A stretch of 64,000 nt of DNA from Prosopocoilus inquinatus (GCA_036172665.1 CM069877.1:11118501-11182500); one strand, 5' to 3'. Positions 47,630-59,506 are shown, counted from the stretch's first letter. Notes: generated by a model not told the origin, from the sequence alone. Program-made: numbers and translations.

Positions 47630-49010
47630 TTTTCTAAGACCTGAGGACTTCGGAGGTCTTCAAAACCTACGCCCCTGACATCTCTAATGTAATCATTTCT
47701 AATCTTAGGTCGGTCTGGGAAGAATTGATGGTCTAGGACGAATCCTTCCAAGTATGCTGAAGGAAATATGTTTTTTTTTAAAGAACTGAGAACTTCGAGG
47801 TCTTTGAAATCTATGCTTCTGACAAATTCTTTTCTAATCTTAAGTCATTTTGGGCAGACTTCGAGGCCTATGACGCATCCTTCCTAGTGTGTCAAAGGAG
47901 TTGCTATCCAAAACTTATGTTTTCTTGAAGACCTGAGACTTCTAGGTCCTTGAAACCTACGCCTCTGACGTTTTTAATGTAAACATTTCTAATCTTAGGT
48001 CGATCTGGGAAAACTTGGTCGTCTAGGATGAATCCTTCCAAGCATGATGAAGGACCTATGTTTTCTGAAGACCTGAGCACTTCGAAGGTCTTTGAAACCT
48101 ATGCCTCTGACAACTCTAATCTAATCATTTCTAATCTTAGGCCGGTCTAGGAAGAATTGAAGGGCTAGGACGAATCCTTCCTACTGTATCAAAGGAGTTC
48201 CCATTCCCATCCCAAAAGTTTTTTTTGAAGACCTGGGGACTTCGAGTTCTTTGAAATCTATGCCTTTGACAAATCCCATTCTAATTTTAGGTCGCCCTGA
48301 GAAGACTTAAAGGTCTATGACGTGTCCTTCCAGTCATCTAAGTTAAAGGACGTTTTTATCCAAATTATTGACGACCTAAAAACCTCGGCGCTTTGCAACT
48401 TAAACCTCTGAAACTTCTACGAATGTCATTTGTTCCTTCTCCCTAACGATGACCTACTAATTGAAGAAATGAATCCCTCCAATGAAGGATCTAACTCTCA
48501 AATTTGTTTTCCTTGAGGACAGCAGGATTTTGTGACTTGTGGGTTACTGAAACCTAGTTTTCTGACCTTTAGATACGTCTTCCGAACGCTGACCTCTGAC
48601 AGTGACCTGCCAATTAAAGAATGCAACCTTTCAAAAGAGTATCTCTCTTCTAAATTTGTTTTTCTTGAGGCCCAATGAGTTTTTTAATCATTTTGAGTCT
48701 TCAGGGTCATTGAAGCGTGATTTCCAGAACTTTAGTCACGTCTTACGAAGGTTAATCCCTAACAATGACCCGCCGATTAAAGAATGCGTCCTTACAATGA
48801 AGGATCTCTCTCCTAAATTTACTTTCCTTGGAGACCGAAGGATTTTATGACTGTCTTATGTCTTCGGGGTCATTAAAACCTGATCGACTGATCTTTATTG
48901 ATTCTTCTGAAGGCAGATCCTCAACAATGACCTGCCGATTATTAATTTTTTTTTCAGGTTCTGCTTCACAAAAATCTTTCGATTTAAATTTAGAACTGGG
49001 AATTAGGACT
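47630..49010 (+). repeat. 150-bp satellite, about nine units in two subfamilies
   Basis: Unit starts (GA(A/G)GACCTGAG(G)ACTTCG-like) lie near 47637, 47776, 47929, 48065, 48223, 48367, 48510, 48664 and 48828, 136-164 bp apart. The first five share CCTCTGAC, TCTAATCTTAGGTCG and GACGAATCCTTCC. The later ones instead share AACAATGACC(T/C)GCCGATTA and GAAGGATCTCTCTCCTAAAT. The array thus shifts from one subfamily to another along its length. Confidence 0.88.
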
Positions 49011-49539
49011 TCAGGAAAAAGAAGTAATCCTTAAGAAAAAAAGAATCGTTTTTGAGTTGTCACCTTGTACATACAATGTTTCCGAAATATTTTTATAAGT
49101 TACTACCTCTTACCACTTACATCTTATTTTTTTTTTGTTTTTTTTTTGTTTAGTTTCAACTCGAAGTAATTTTCTGCTTGGTTTCAGTCGGATTTGGTCA
49201 CACGTGAAACTCAACTTCATCCTTCTTAGCTGCGCGCGATTCTTAAAGAAATTGGGACCAGGTCGTTGTTGAATCCCTCCTCCCCCTCCCCCGGTTCTTA
49301 CGTCCGATAGGAAAAATTCACGCGGGAAGAAACTCTTAACAACTTGATGCCGTAAACACCAACTAATAGAATGTGAAAAGTTAAAAATATCTTGCGTGGC
49401 ACGGCTTGATACCGTAAACACTAACCAATAGGAATCTAGAAAGTCAAGAATATCTTGTATGGTGTATCAAGCGACGAAAAATAGCGTCAGGAGATCGCAT
49501 GTGATCTGAACCATCTGAACGAATTTACTTTATCACTTG
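49011..49539. other. spacer with a 60-bp doublet
   Basis: Two adjacent diverged copies of GAT(G/A)CCGTAAACACCAACTA, AATATCTTGCGTGG and similar segments (about 49346-49408 and 49409-49465). No gene recognised. Confidence 0.5.
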
Positions 49540-52184
49540 AATAATTAACGAAAACCGGTAGCAAATTAGCGCCGAAGAAGACAATCAGCTGTACCGAGCT
49601 AGCTCTCAGAGGGAGACGCGCGAGGTCAAAGGTCAAGGGCGTCAGGAGGAGTGACCTGACAGATTTCTACGCTACTGCGGAACCATTCTCCAAGGATCGC
49701 AGCGTGCGCCAAAATTTCGAAACATTCCCAGGAGAATAATCTATTGTTGCATTCAAAATAATTGCTCTAACCCCCCTCCGCACAACAACTATCTCGTACA
49801 CAACATTTTCTTGTTTTAATTTTTGATTTCTTTTTCTTTTCCAATAGTCCTAATTGTTTCCTTGGATTTCATCCACTTTGGTAGGTTAAATTTAGTTGGG
49901 TTGGGTTGACCTTGAATCCTTTACTTTACAATTTTTTTGCTTTGTGTTTTTGAAACTTCTTTGCAATTTTTGTCTTTGTTTAGTTTTATTTTTTATCATG
50001 TCTTTTTACAGCTATCTCCTTGGGTGGGATCGTGAAACTGATACTGCAAATTTTTGTTAGAGTGCGAAAATTTTTAATTTTTGGTTGTTTCTTGTTTTAA
50101 TTATTTATAATTTACTTATTTTGATTAATCTTGTGCTTGGGCTGCCTCGAATTAGGTTAGTTTCAATTTGTTTGGGTTGGACTTGAAACTGATTTCCAAA
50201 TTGCTTGCTTTGGCTTTTGAAATCTTTTCTTTTTGTTTTATTTTTTTTTATATAATGTATCTTTTATAGTTCTTTCATAGTTCTTTCCTTGGGTAGGATT
50301 TAGTTAAGTCGAGTTGGGTTTACCTTAAAAGTGCTGCTTCAAATTTTCTGTTGTTTTTAGAAATTTTTAATATTTATGAGTTAATAATTTATAATAACCT
50401 TCTCTTTTTGTTATAATTTGTCATAATTTATTAATTTTTTTCATAATTCCCTCTTTAGGCTACCTCCACTTAAGATCTCTCCTTAGGCCATTAATTTAGG
50501 CACTTAGGTTCTTTTTAGTTGGATTGGGTTGGCCTTGAAGACGTTTCTTGAAATTGTTGGAATTTTGTATGATTTTTAGTTTTTTTTTATTGCTTTAGTT
50601 TTTCTTATAATTCTCTTCTTTTTATTAATTCATTAGTTGAATTCTTTACACTAAGGTTGGATGCAGTTGAATCAAGTTGGCCTTGCAACCCTTTCTTGAA
50701 ATTGTTAAGATTTTTGACAATTTTAGTTTTTTGTTTCTTTTTTTCGGATATTTAAAAAAAATGCTTTGAACTGTTGCTGTTGCTTCAATTTTTCAACAAT
50801 TTATTTTTTTATTAATTCTTTCGTTAGATTATTTTTTACTGAAGTTAGATGCATTTGGATTGGGTTAATCTTGAAGTACTTTCTTCAAATGGTTATGATT
50901 TTTGACTTGCTTGAGTGCTTCTTGCTTTGTGCTTTTGACACTTCTTAACAAATTTTAACTTTCTTTTGTTTTATTTTTTTATCATATTTTTTTATGGTTG
51001 TCTCCTTAGGTAGAATTTAACTGGGTTGGGTTGACCTTGAAGCTGACTTTGACACAATTTTTAACTTTCTTTTGTTTTATTTTTATCATATTTTTTATGG
51101 TTCTCTCCTTGGTTAGGATTTAACTGGGTTGGGTTGACCTTGAAGCTGACACTGACACAATTTTTAACTTTCTTTTGTTTTATTTTTTTCGTATTTGTTT
51201 ATGGTTGTCTCCTTGGGTAAGATTTAACTGGGTTGGGTTGACCTTGAAGCTGACACTTGTTGGATTGATCTTGAAGCCGTTTCTTGAAATTGTTAAGATT
51301 TTTGACTATTTTTAGTTTACATTTTCTTTTTTCGAATAAAAAAAAAATTCTTGTATTGGAGAGGATATGCAGTTGGGTTGGGTTGGCCTTGAAGTCCTTT
51401 CTTTGAATTGTTAAGAGTTTTGACGCGATTTAGTTTTTGTTTTCTTTTTTTCGGAAATTAAAGAAAAACATGACGGTACAAAAGACAACGACACAACAGG
51501 CCTGACTCCAAGAAGTCACGTACGTGCGCGGCACTGAAAATAAGCGACTTAATCCCTTAAACAAACTTCAATAACGGTCAATATTAATCTTCACAAAATG
51601 TGAATCTGTACTCTATCAGACTTAAATAAAACGCAGCTTAATTTATTCGAGACAACGTTAAAATAAATACGCCAGACACAAGCACGACATATCTGCGTTA
51701 TATACAAACATGCACAATCCATAACGTAATTAAAATAATACGTTAGATTTGTCGGAGGCCATAAGGGTTGCTCGCACGTAGATGTCAAACGTTACTCAGC
51801 TGTCAGGTAATGTCGTTAGCTCACGTCGTCCGCCCGTCGATTTTCGAGTGGGTCGACGGTTACCAACTGCCGGACGTCCGTGACCTTAGCGATGCCCTCA
51901 CGTATTCGACCTTCGTTGCACTTGATTCGCCTCCCGGATGCGATAAGCTTCGGGAAAGTATCGGTGAAACTTAACAGAGCCAGAAAAAAGCCCAAAACGA
52001 GAAAGCGGAATCGAAAAGCGGATTCCTCTTTTGGAACAAAGAAATCGTATAAAGCGCGGATAGCCAAAATAGATCTTCAAATTACTTTCTCAATTTATCG
52101 GGACAAGAACGGTTCATCCGCTTGGTAAAAGTTGTTTACAGCAACTCAGTAGGTTCCCAAGTCACAAATAATTCCAATATACTA
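49540..52184 (+). repeat. macro-duplication unit 1 (modules F1-G1-E1)
   Basis: Three modules in order. F1 (49540-49790) contains TTAGCGC(C/T)GAAGAAGACA, AATCAGCTGT and GATCGCAG(C/T)GTGCGCCAAA. G1 (49790-51475) is T-rich with a recurring GGGTTGGGTTGACCTTGAAG element. E1 (51476-52184) contains ATAAGGGTTGCTCGCA, CCCTCACGTATTCGACCTTC and AAAGCGGATTCCTCTTTTGG. All recur in the same order in unit 2. No protein-coding constraint was recognised in any module. Confidence 0.88.
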
Positions 52185-55100
52185 AATAATTAACAGAAGA
52201 CGGCAGCAAATTAGCGCTGAAGAAGACAATCAGCTGTCACGAACTAGTTCTCAGAAGCAAGATGGGCGAAATCAAAGGTCGAGGGTGCCAGGAGGAATGA
52301 CCCTGGCTGATGTCCACCCCACTGCAGAACCGTCCTCCAAGGATCGCAGTGTGCGCCAAAATTTCGATAAATTCCAGGAGAATAATCGATTCTTGCATCC
52401 AAAACAATTGTTTATCACAACAACATCACATATCGTACTTAAAACGTATATTAAAACAAAACTGGATTCTAACCCCCGTTCGCACGTCTTGCAACATATT
52501 GTTGTTTTAATTTTCGATTTTTTTTCTTTTTTAATACTCCTAATTTCCTTGGAATTCATCTTCTTTGGTAGGTTAAATTTAGCTGGGTTGGTTTGACCTT
52601 GAATCCTTTTCTTTGCATTTTCTTTGCTTTGTGTTTTGTCTTTCTTTAGTTTTATTTTTTTATAATGTCTTTTACAGTTATCTCCTTGGGTGGGATCGTG
52701 AAACTGATACTGCACATTTTTGTTAGGGTGGGAAAATTTTTAATTTTTGGTTGTTTCTTGTTTTAATTATTTATAATTTACTTATTTTTAATAATCTTGT
52801 GCTTGGGCTGCCTCGAATTAGGTTAGTTTCAGTTTGTTTGGGTTGGACTTGAAACTGATTTCCAAATTGCTTGCTTTGGCTTTTGAAATCTTTTCTTTTT
52901 GTTTTATTTTTTTTTATATAATGTATTTTTTTATAGTTCTTTCATAGTTCTTTCCTTGGGTAGGATTTAGTTAAGTCGAGTTGGGTTTACCTTAAAAGTG
53001 CTGCTTCAAAATTTCTGTTGTTTTTAAAAATTTTTTATATTTATAAATTAAAATTTATAATAACATAACATAACATGTTTCTTTAATAAATCTCTCTTTA
53101 GGCTACCTCCACTTAAGATCTCTCCTTAGGCCATTAATTTAGGCACTTAAGTTCTTTTCAGTTGGATTGGGTTGGCCTTGAAGACGTTTTTTGAAATTGT
53201 TGGAATTTTTCACGATTTTTAGTTTTTTTTATTGCTTTAGTTTTTTTTATAATTCTCTTCTTTTTATTAATTCATTCGTTGAATTTTTTACACTAAGGTT
53301 GGATGAAGTTGGATCAAGTTAGCCTTGAAACCCTTTCTTGAAATTGTTAAGATTTTTGACAATTTTAGTTTTCTTTTTCTTTTTTTTCGGATATTTAAAA
53401 AAAATTTTTTTATTAATTCTTTCGTTAGATTATTTTTTTACTGAAGTTAGATGCATTTGGATTGGGTTAATCTTAAAGTACTTTCTTGAAATGGTAAAGA
53501 TTTTTGACGATTTCTAGCACTTCTTGGTTTGTGCTTTTGAAATTTCTTAACAATTTTCAACTTTCTTTTGTTTTATTTTTTATCATATTTTTTTATGGTT
53601 GTCTCCTTGGGTAGGATTTAACTGGGATGGGTTGACCTTGAAGCTGACACTGACACAATTCTTAACTTTTTTTTGTTTTATTTTTTTATGGTTGTCTCCT
53701 TGGGTAGGATTTAACTGGGATGGGTTGACCTTGAAGCTGACACTGACACAACTTTTAATTTTCTTTTGTTTTATTTTTATCATATTTTTTTATGGTTCTC
53801 TCCTTGGGTAAGATTTAACTGGGTAGGGTTGACCTTGAAGCTGACACTGACACAATTCTTAACTTTTTTTTGTTTTATTTTTTTATGGTTGTCTCCTTGG
53901 GTAGGATTTAACTGGGTTGGGTTGACCTTGAAGCCGACACAATTTTTAACTTTCTTTTGTTTTATTTTTGTCATATTTTTTTATGGTTCTCTCCTTGGGT
54001 AGGATTTAACTGGTTAGGCTTGACCTTGAAGCTGACACTGACACAATTCTTAACTTTCTTTTGTTTTATTTTTTTTATCATATTTTTTTATGGTTGTCTC
54101 CTTGGGTAGGATTTAACTGGGTTGGGTTGACCTTGAGGCTGACACTTGTGGATCGATGTTGAAGCCGTTTCTTAATTGTTTGGATTTTTGAGGATTTTTA
54201 TTTTATTTTTTTCAGAATTAAAAAACTGCCTGAACACTTTGTTGCTTCAAGATTTTCATAATTTCTTTAATTAATTCCTGCGTTGCATTCTCTTCTCTAA
54301 GGTTGGATGAAGCTGGGTTGGGTTCGCGTTGAAACCATTCCTTGAAATTGTTAAGATTTTTGACGATTCTTAATTTTCTTTTTCTTTTTTCGGATTAAAA
54401 AAAAATTCTTGCGTTGGAGAGGATATGCAGTTGGATCGGGTTGTCCTTGAAGTCCTTTCTTTGAATTGTTAAGAGTTTTGATGCGATTTAGTTTGGACTT
54501 GAAACTGATTTCCAAATTGCTTGCTTTGGCTTTTGAAATCTTTTCTTTTTGTTTCATTTTTTTATATAATGTATTTTTTTTATAGTTCTTTCCTTGGGTA
54601 GGATTTAGTTAAGTCGAATTGGGTTTACCTTAAAAGTGCTGCTTCAATTTTTTTGTTGTTTTTAGAAATTTTTAATATTTATAAGTTAATAATTTATAAT
54701 AACCTTCTTTTTTGTTACAATTTGTCATAATTTATTTATTTTTTTAATAATTCTCTCTTTAGGCTACCTCCACTTAAGATCTCTCCTTAGGCCATTAATT
54801 TAGGCATTTAGGTTCTCTTTAGTTGGATTGGGTTGGCTTTGAAGACGTTTCTTGAAATTGTTGGAATTTTGCACGATTTTTAGTTCTTTTTATTGCTTTA
54901 GTTTTTTTATAATTCTCTTCTTTTTATTAATTCATTCGTTGAATTTTTTACACTTAGGTTGGATGCAGTTGGATCAAGTTAGCCTTGAAATCCTTTAGTG
55001 AAATTTTTGACAATTTTAGTTTTCTTTTTCTTTTTTTCGGATCTTTTAAAAAAATTACTTTGAACTTTTTATTTTTTTATAATTTTTGCTTTTTATTAGT

Positions 55101-56398
55101 TCTTTCATTAGATTATTTTTACTGTTGGTAGTTAGACTAGACTAGACTAGATGCATTTGGGTTGGTTTGGTCTTGAAGTAGTTTCTTGAAATGGTTAAGA
55201 TTTTTGAAATTTCTTAAAAATTTTTAACTTTCTTTTGTTTTATTTTTTTATCCTGTTTTTTATGGTTCTCTCCTTGGGTAGAATTTAGTTGGATTGGCTT
55301 GACCTTGAAACTGACACTTGTTGGATTGATCTTAAAGCCGTTTCTTGAAATCGTTTGGATTTTTTGTTTTAAATTTTTCATTATTTTTTTTAAATTAATT
55401 ATTTCGTTGCATTTTCCTCTCTAAGGTTGGATGAAGCTGGGTTGGATTGGCATTGAAACCATTTCTTGAAATGGTTAAGATTTTTAGTTTTCTTTTTCTT
55501 TTTTCGGATTAAAAGAAAAATTCTTGCGTTGGAGAGGATATGCAGTTGGGTTGGGTTGGCCTTGAAGTCCTTTCTTTGAATTGTTAAGATTTTTGGCGAT
55601 TTAGTTTTTGTTTTCCTTTTTTCGGAAATTAAAGAAAAATACTTTGATCTTATTAGATAAAAAACATGAGAGTACAAAAGACAACGTCACAACAGGCCTG
55701 ACTCTCAGAAATTAGGCGTGCGTACTCGGCGTTGAAAATAAGTGACTTAATCCCTAAATAAACTTCAATAACAGTCAATATTAATCTTCACAAAATGTGA
55801 GTCGGTTCTCCATCAGACTTAAATATAACGCAGCTTAAATTATTATTCAAGGCAACATTAAAATGAATGCACAGTCAAGTGCCGGTATATCTGCGTTATT
55901 TACAAACATGCATTAAATACGCAACATAATTAAAATAACACGTTACGTTTGCCGGAGGTCATAAGGGTTGCTCGCATGTACGTAGATGTCAAACTTTACT
56001 CAGCTGTCGGGTAATGTCGCTAGCTCACGTCGCGTCGGCCCGTCGAGTTTTGTGTGTATCGACGATTGCCAACTGTCGGACGGCCGTGACGTTAACGATG
56101 CCCTCACGTATTCGACCTTCGTTGAACTTGATTCGCCTCCCGGATGCGATAAGCGACGGAAAAGTAACGGTGAAACTTAACTGAGCCAAAAGAAAAGCTC
56201 GAAACGAGAAAGCGGAATCGAAAAGCGGATTCCTCTTTTGGAACAAAGAAATCGCATAAAGCACGGATAGCCAAAATGGATCTTCAAATTACTTTCTCAA
56301 TTTATCGGGACAAGAACGGTTCATCCGCTTGGTAAAAGTTGTTTACAGCAACTCAGTAGGTTCCCAAGTCACAAATAATTCCAATATACTAAATAATT
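52185..56398 (+). repeat. macro-duplication unit 2 (modules F2-G2-E2)
   Basis: Repeats unit 1: F2 (52185-52400), G2 (52400-55675), E2 (55676-56398). G2 is longer because the ~100-bp subunit (TTTTGTTTTATTTTTTTATC, GGTTGTCTCCTTGGGTAGGA, TTAACTGGG(T/A)TGGGTTGACC, TTGAAGCTGACACTGACACA) is amplified to about six copies between 53550 and 54140, against three in G1. A second round of the GGATATGCAGTTGG to TTAGGCTACCTCCAC segments then follows. E2 is about 90 percent identical to E1 by eye. Confidence 0.88.
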
Positions 56399-56580
56399 AA
56401 CAGAAGGCGGTAGCAAATTAGCGCTGAAGAAGACAATCAGCTGTCACGAACTAGTTCTCACGGACAGCCAAAATGGATCTTCAAATTACTTTCTCAATTT
56501 ATCGGGAAAAGAACGGCTTATCCGCTAGGTAAAAGTTGTTTAAAGCAACTGAGCAGGTTCACAAGGCATAAACAATTCCA
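56399..56580 (+). repeat. start of a third macro-unit, internally deleted
   Basis: 56399-56457 is the beginning of an F module (TTAGCGCTGAAGAAGACAAT). It joins abruptly at 56458 to the end of an E module (GACAGCCAAAATGGATCTTC, AATTACTTTCTCAATTTATC). The G module and most of F and E are missing, so a large deletion removed most of a third unit. Confidence 0.8.
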
Positions 56581-57174
56581 GTAAACACTGTAATTAATTT
56601 GAATCTTGCATAAAATTAGCGGTACACGTTAAGACATCTGCACCTTGTAAGGACGAGATGAAAAGTAAAGCGTACAGGAGACGCCGCGACGGAAGGACTT
56701 TTGAGCGAGTCAAGATGGCCAGCCGATTAGGATTTAAAAATGGGTCACATGACCTCTACGACCCAATAGGAGCTGTGATATCAAAGCGCCCATGCGGAAA
56801 CAAACAGCAGTGTGGCCAACTGACAACCACTCCACACATGAATTTTAAAAAGAGCCAAACTGTACTAACAAGATACCGAAAATGTTAAATTAAAAATCGG
56901 GATTGCGACTTCTAAAATCGGTTTAGTCGGAGGTTGAAAAACTCAACGTCATTCTGTTTTTTTTTTTTTTTTGGTAAGTGGACGTCGACGAACGTCATTG
57001 TTTCCGGTTTTAATTAAAACGCGAATTAATACGCCCGCTTCTGCACAATCGCGCGGACAAAGCAGGACCGTAACAACACGAAACGAACGCCCCAAATTTT
57101 TTACGATTTATCACGCGCCGTAAAATTACTTAATGTTACCGAATTTAATGACGTTTTCAAATTCAAAATCGTTA

Positions 57175-57265
<91 letters not shown>

Positions 57266-57588
57266 ATAACCGCCGAGGAGAAATTTGATGACTAGCAAAC
57301 TACTACTAGTCATTAAACAACTCATTTCCGTAAATAGTTACGGCATGTGATTACGACTATAGTAAACCAACGGTTATTAAACTGAAACCTTTCGGTTTTA
57401 CAATAAACTGTTTAATTCCACAGGGCTACTCAAAATTTGTAGTTGCCCATCAAATTAATCTGTTTTTGTAAGCGGTCTTTAAGGGCGAGCGCGTTTGATG
57501 ATGAATCACCAGCTGAGCTAGGGAAAAGCGCGCTTGGGGTCTTCGATCGGAACAGTAATTAATTATTTCTTTCTTTCTTTATTTGCAG
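56581..57588. other. intron sequence upstream of the KH exon
   Basis: Mostly unique. A 76-codon frame (56658-56888) has no recognised domain. The end shows a good 3' splice site: a pyrimidine tract and CAG (TTCTTTCTTTATTTGCAG, 57571-57588). Confidence 0.6.
57176..57264 (+). repeat. (ATT)n microsatellite, about 29 units
   Basis: Uninterrupted TTA/ATT repeat of about 89 bases, in the intron about 330 bp upstream of the KH exon. Confidence 0.99.
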
Positions 57589-57705
57589 TTCAACTTCGTG
57601 GGTAAATTGCTAGGGCCGAAGGGCAACTCGCTCAAGAGGCTGCAGGAGGACACGATGTGCAAGATGGCGGTGCTGGGGCGAGGTTCCATGAAGGACAGAC
57701 ACAAG
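57589..57705 (+). CDS. internal exon of a STAR/Sam68-type KH RNA-binding protein
   Basis: A 117-base exon of 39 codons, phase 0 at both ends, bounded by TTTGCAG and AAG|GTAGGT. The peptide begins [19 protein letters not shown] and continues with [20 protein letters not shown]. This is the core of the maxi-KH (STAR) domain shared by Sam68/SLM (KHDRBS) and the fly qkr58E/kep1 proteins. The GPKG loop is the KH GxxG nucleic-acid-binding loop, and LGRGSMKD is the STAR-specific extended loop. Family members bind bipartite UAAA-type RNA and regulate splicing in the nucleus. The preceding family residues (a KVxxPVKxxPK-like strand) and following ones (EEELR) should lie on other exons, not recognised here. 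C and H substitutions (TMCKM, DRHK) are mild and there is no frame damage. Which paralogue it is remains open. Confidence 0.93.
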
Positions 57706-58134
57706 GTAGGTTGAGAATGATAAATGGGTGGGGGAGGGGGGGGGGTGTAGTCAAGTCACGTACATCTAGGAGGGTGTTATTTAGTGTAGTTAGCGAGAGA
57801 TCTCCCGCGCTCGTAACACAATTTGCCATCTGGCGCCCCCGAATCGTGCGCGCTTTTCACGTCGTTGCTAATTTCTTTTGGTTATTATTCGAGATGTTGA
57901 TTTAACAGAGAGTACTTCATAATGTTTATTTTACAGAAAACGTTAGATGGAATTGATGGTTTTCCACATTTGTACAGGGCAAATCATGAAACTCTGCTCA
58001 CTTATACAGGGCAATCCTGATGTGAAAACGAGCGGAGAGGGCCGGGGGTTGGAAACCCACTTTTCATCCTCTTTTGTCCCCAATTCTTTTAAACAATCCA
58101 CGCAGAGGTGGATCTCGATTTTCATTGTTAGTAG
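57706..58134. other. intron sequence downstream of the KH exon
   Basis: Begins with the GTAGGT donor, then a G-rich run (GGGTGGGGGAGGGGGGGGGG). No further exon recognised. Near 57970-58010 the words TACAGGGCAAATCATG and TACAGGGCAATCCTG are an imperfect direct repeat. It ends where LINE ORF1 becomes readable. Confidence 0.5.
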
Positions 58135-58463
58135 CGTCCGGGTTTTCGTATGGAAAGGCAGGAATCGATTTTCCAATTCGTTTCCCATGTTTCAGAATGG
58201 TCGAGAATGCTTAAAGAGGAACTTATCGCAACTAATATTGATCAGGCTAATATTGACATTGCACTAGTGCTGAAGATTTTGCAAAAAGTGGGCTTAAATG
58301 AAGACGAATTTAATTCTGTTCGTCTCGGTAAATTTGATAGAACCAAACGGGATCGGTGCCGTCCTCTCAAGGTCTGTTTAACCAACACTAACTCTGCTAG
58401 AAAAGCTATACAAACTTCTGCTAATCTTAGAAACCCTGTTGAATTTACCAATTGTTTTACCAC
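58135..58463 (+). pseudogene. LINE ORF1 fragment (Jockey/CR1-like)
   Basis: An open + frame starts after a stop at 58132-58134. It encodes an alpha-helical segment (SEWSRMLKEELIATNI), then a loop with NSVRLGKFDRTKRDRCRPLK, VCLTNTNSARKAI and LRNPVEFTN. The V-R-x-GK-x-(R)-x-RPLKV pattern followed by a small alpha/beta segment is typical of ORF1-type RNA-binding proteins of animal non-LTR retrotransposons. The frame runs on into the terminal inverted repeat of the PLE insertion, giving a chimeric tail to 58749 that is not genuine ORF1. The ORF2 endonuclease of the presumed same element resumes at 63345. The missing ORF1 C-terminus was lost or displaced when the PLE complex inserted. Confidence 0.7.
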
Positions 58464-58604
58464 ACCTTACAAACAAGAGCCAACCAAACAACACGGAAAT
58501 GCGGAAATAAATTGTTCAAAGACCCGAAAAAGCTTATTCCAAGGAATAAATAAGTATATAATTCCCTGTTATTTGATACCTAAAAACCTAAAAATCCTGA
58601 AAAT

Positions 58605-59506
58605 ATATATATATATTATGTATAAATCGTCAAAAAACAACCTACAGATGAGAGCAAATCACAACCATACACCACAGGTTAAGAGCACTTTAGGAAAATT
58701 TATCTCGGAGATCCTCTCCTTATGTAATATCCAGTGCAAATGCGCTTAGCTGACTCTAACACCCCTTTATATATGATTTAGATAACGACATCTGGCGGAT
58801 GATTTCTGACATAACAAGTACGACATCTAGCGGCCAATTTTTGACTTAAGATCTAGAAAATAATAATGATAATAATCATAATAATCATATATCTAAATAC
58901 GGACCGTCAAATAACAACCTACAAATTAGAGTAAATCAAATAATACGGAATTAGGTATTGGTCCGTTGTCTGAATTCATTAAATTGTTTTTATTTTCCCG
59001 AATAAAAATACTTTCACAATACAGGACACAGTATTATTAAGGATAATTTAAAACTCCTTAAGGAAGTTTCAAATAATAGGGAATTAAATGCTTACGAAAG
59101 TATTTTTATTCGGGAAAATAAAAACAAATTAATGAATTCAGACAACGGACCAATACCTAATTCCGTATTATTTGATTTACTCTAATTTGTAGGTTGTTAT
59201 TTGACGGTCCGTATTTACATATATGATTATTATGATTATTATCATTATTATTTTCTAGATCTTAAGTCAAAAATTGGCCGCTAGATGTCGTACTTGTTAT
59301 GTCAGAAATCATCCGCCAGATGTCGCTATCTAAATCATATATAAAGGGGTGTTAGAGTCAGCTAAGCGCCTTTGCACTGGATATTTCATAAGGAGAGGAT
59401 CTCCGAGATAAATAAATTTAAAGTGCTCTTAACCTGTGGTGTGTGGGTGTGATTTGCTCTCATCTGTAGGTTGTTTTTTGACGATTTATACATTATATAT
59501 ATATTT
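58605..59506. repeat. inner palindrome with outward TATATAAA boxes
   Basis: Arms 58605-59015 and 59096-59506 are inverted copies over ~410 bases (for example CTAACACCCCTTTATATATG and CATATATAAAGGGGTGTTAG) with only scattered mismatches. The spacer is 80 bases (59016-59095). Each arm reads outward through TATATAAAGGGGTGTTAGAG, which looks like a TATA box plus start region, and on to a GACATCTGGCGG / ACATCTAGCGGCC pair on its inner side. It may be a duplicated PLE pseudo-LTR or an unrelated foldback. No coding capacity. Confidence 0.8.

Noticed and set aside
53583..54002. Repeated Phe-Leu-rich frames on both strands
   Set aside because: They are translations of the ~100-bp T-rich subunit of module G. 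A frame open on both strands in a satellite is not evidence of coding.
51816..56264. Similar minus-strand frames in modules E1 and E2 (about 80 codons each)
   Set aside because: Both copies keep a frame with SLIASGRRIK-like sequence, but the + strand is equally open and equally similar in the same segment, and the copies are only ~10 percent diverged. Duplication alone explains it. A codon-substitution test over more copies would be needed.
58464..58749. C-terminal 95 codons of the LINE ORF1 frame
   Set aside because: This part is the PLE complex's terminal inverted repeat and adjacent palindrome read through by chance, not ORF1 sequence.
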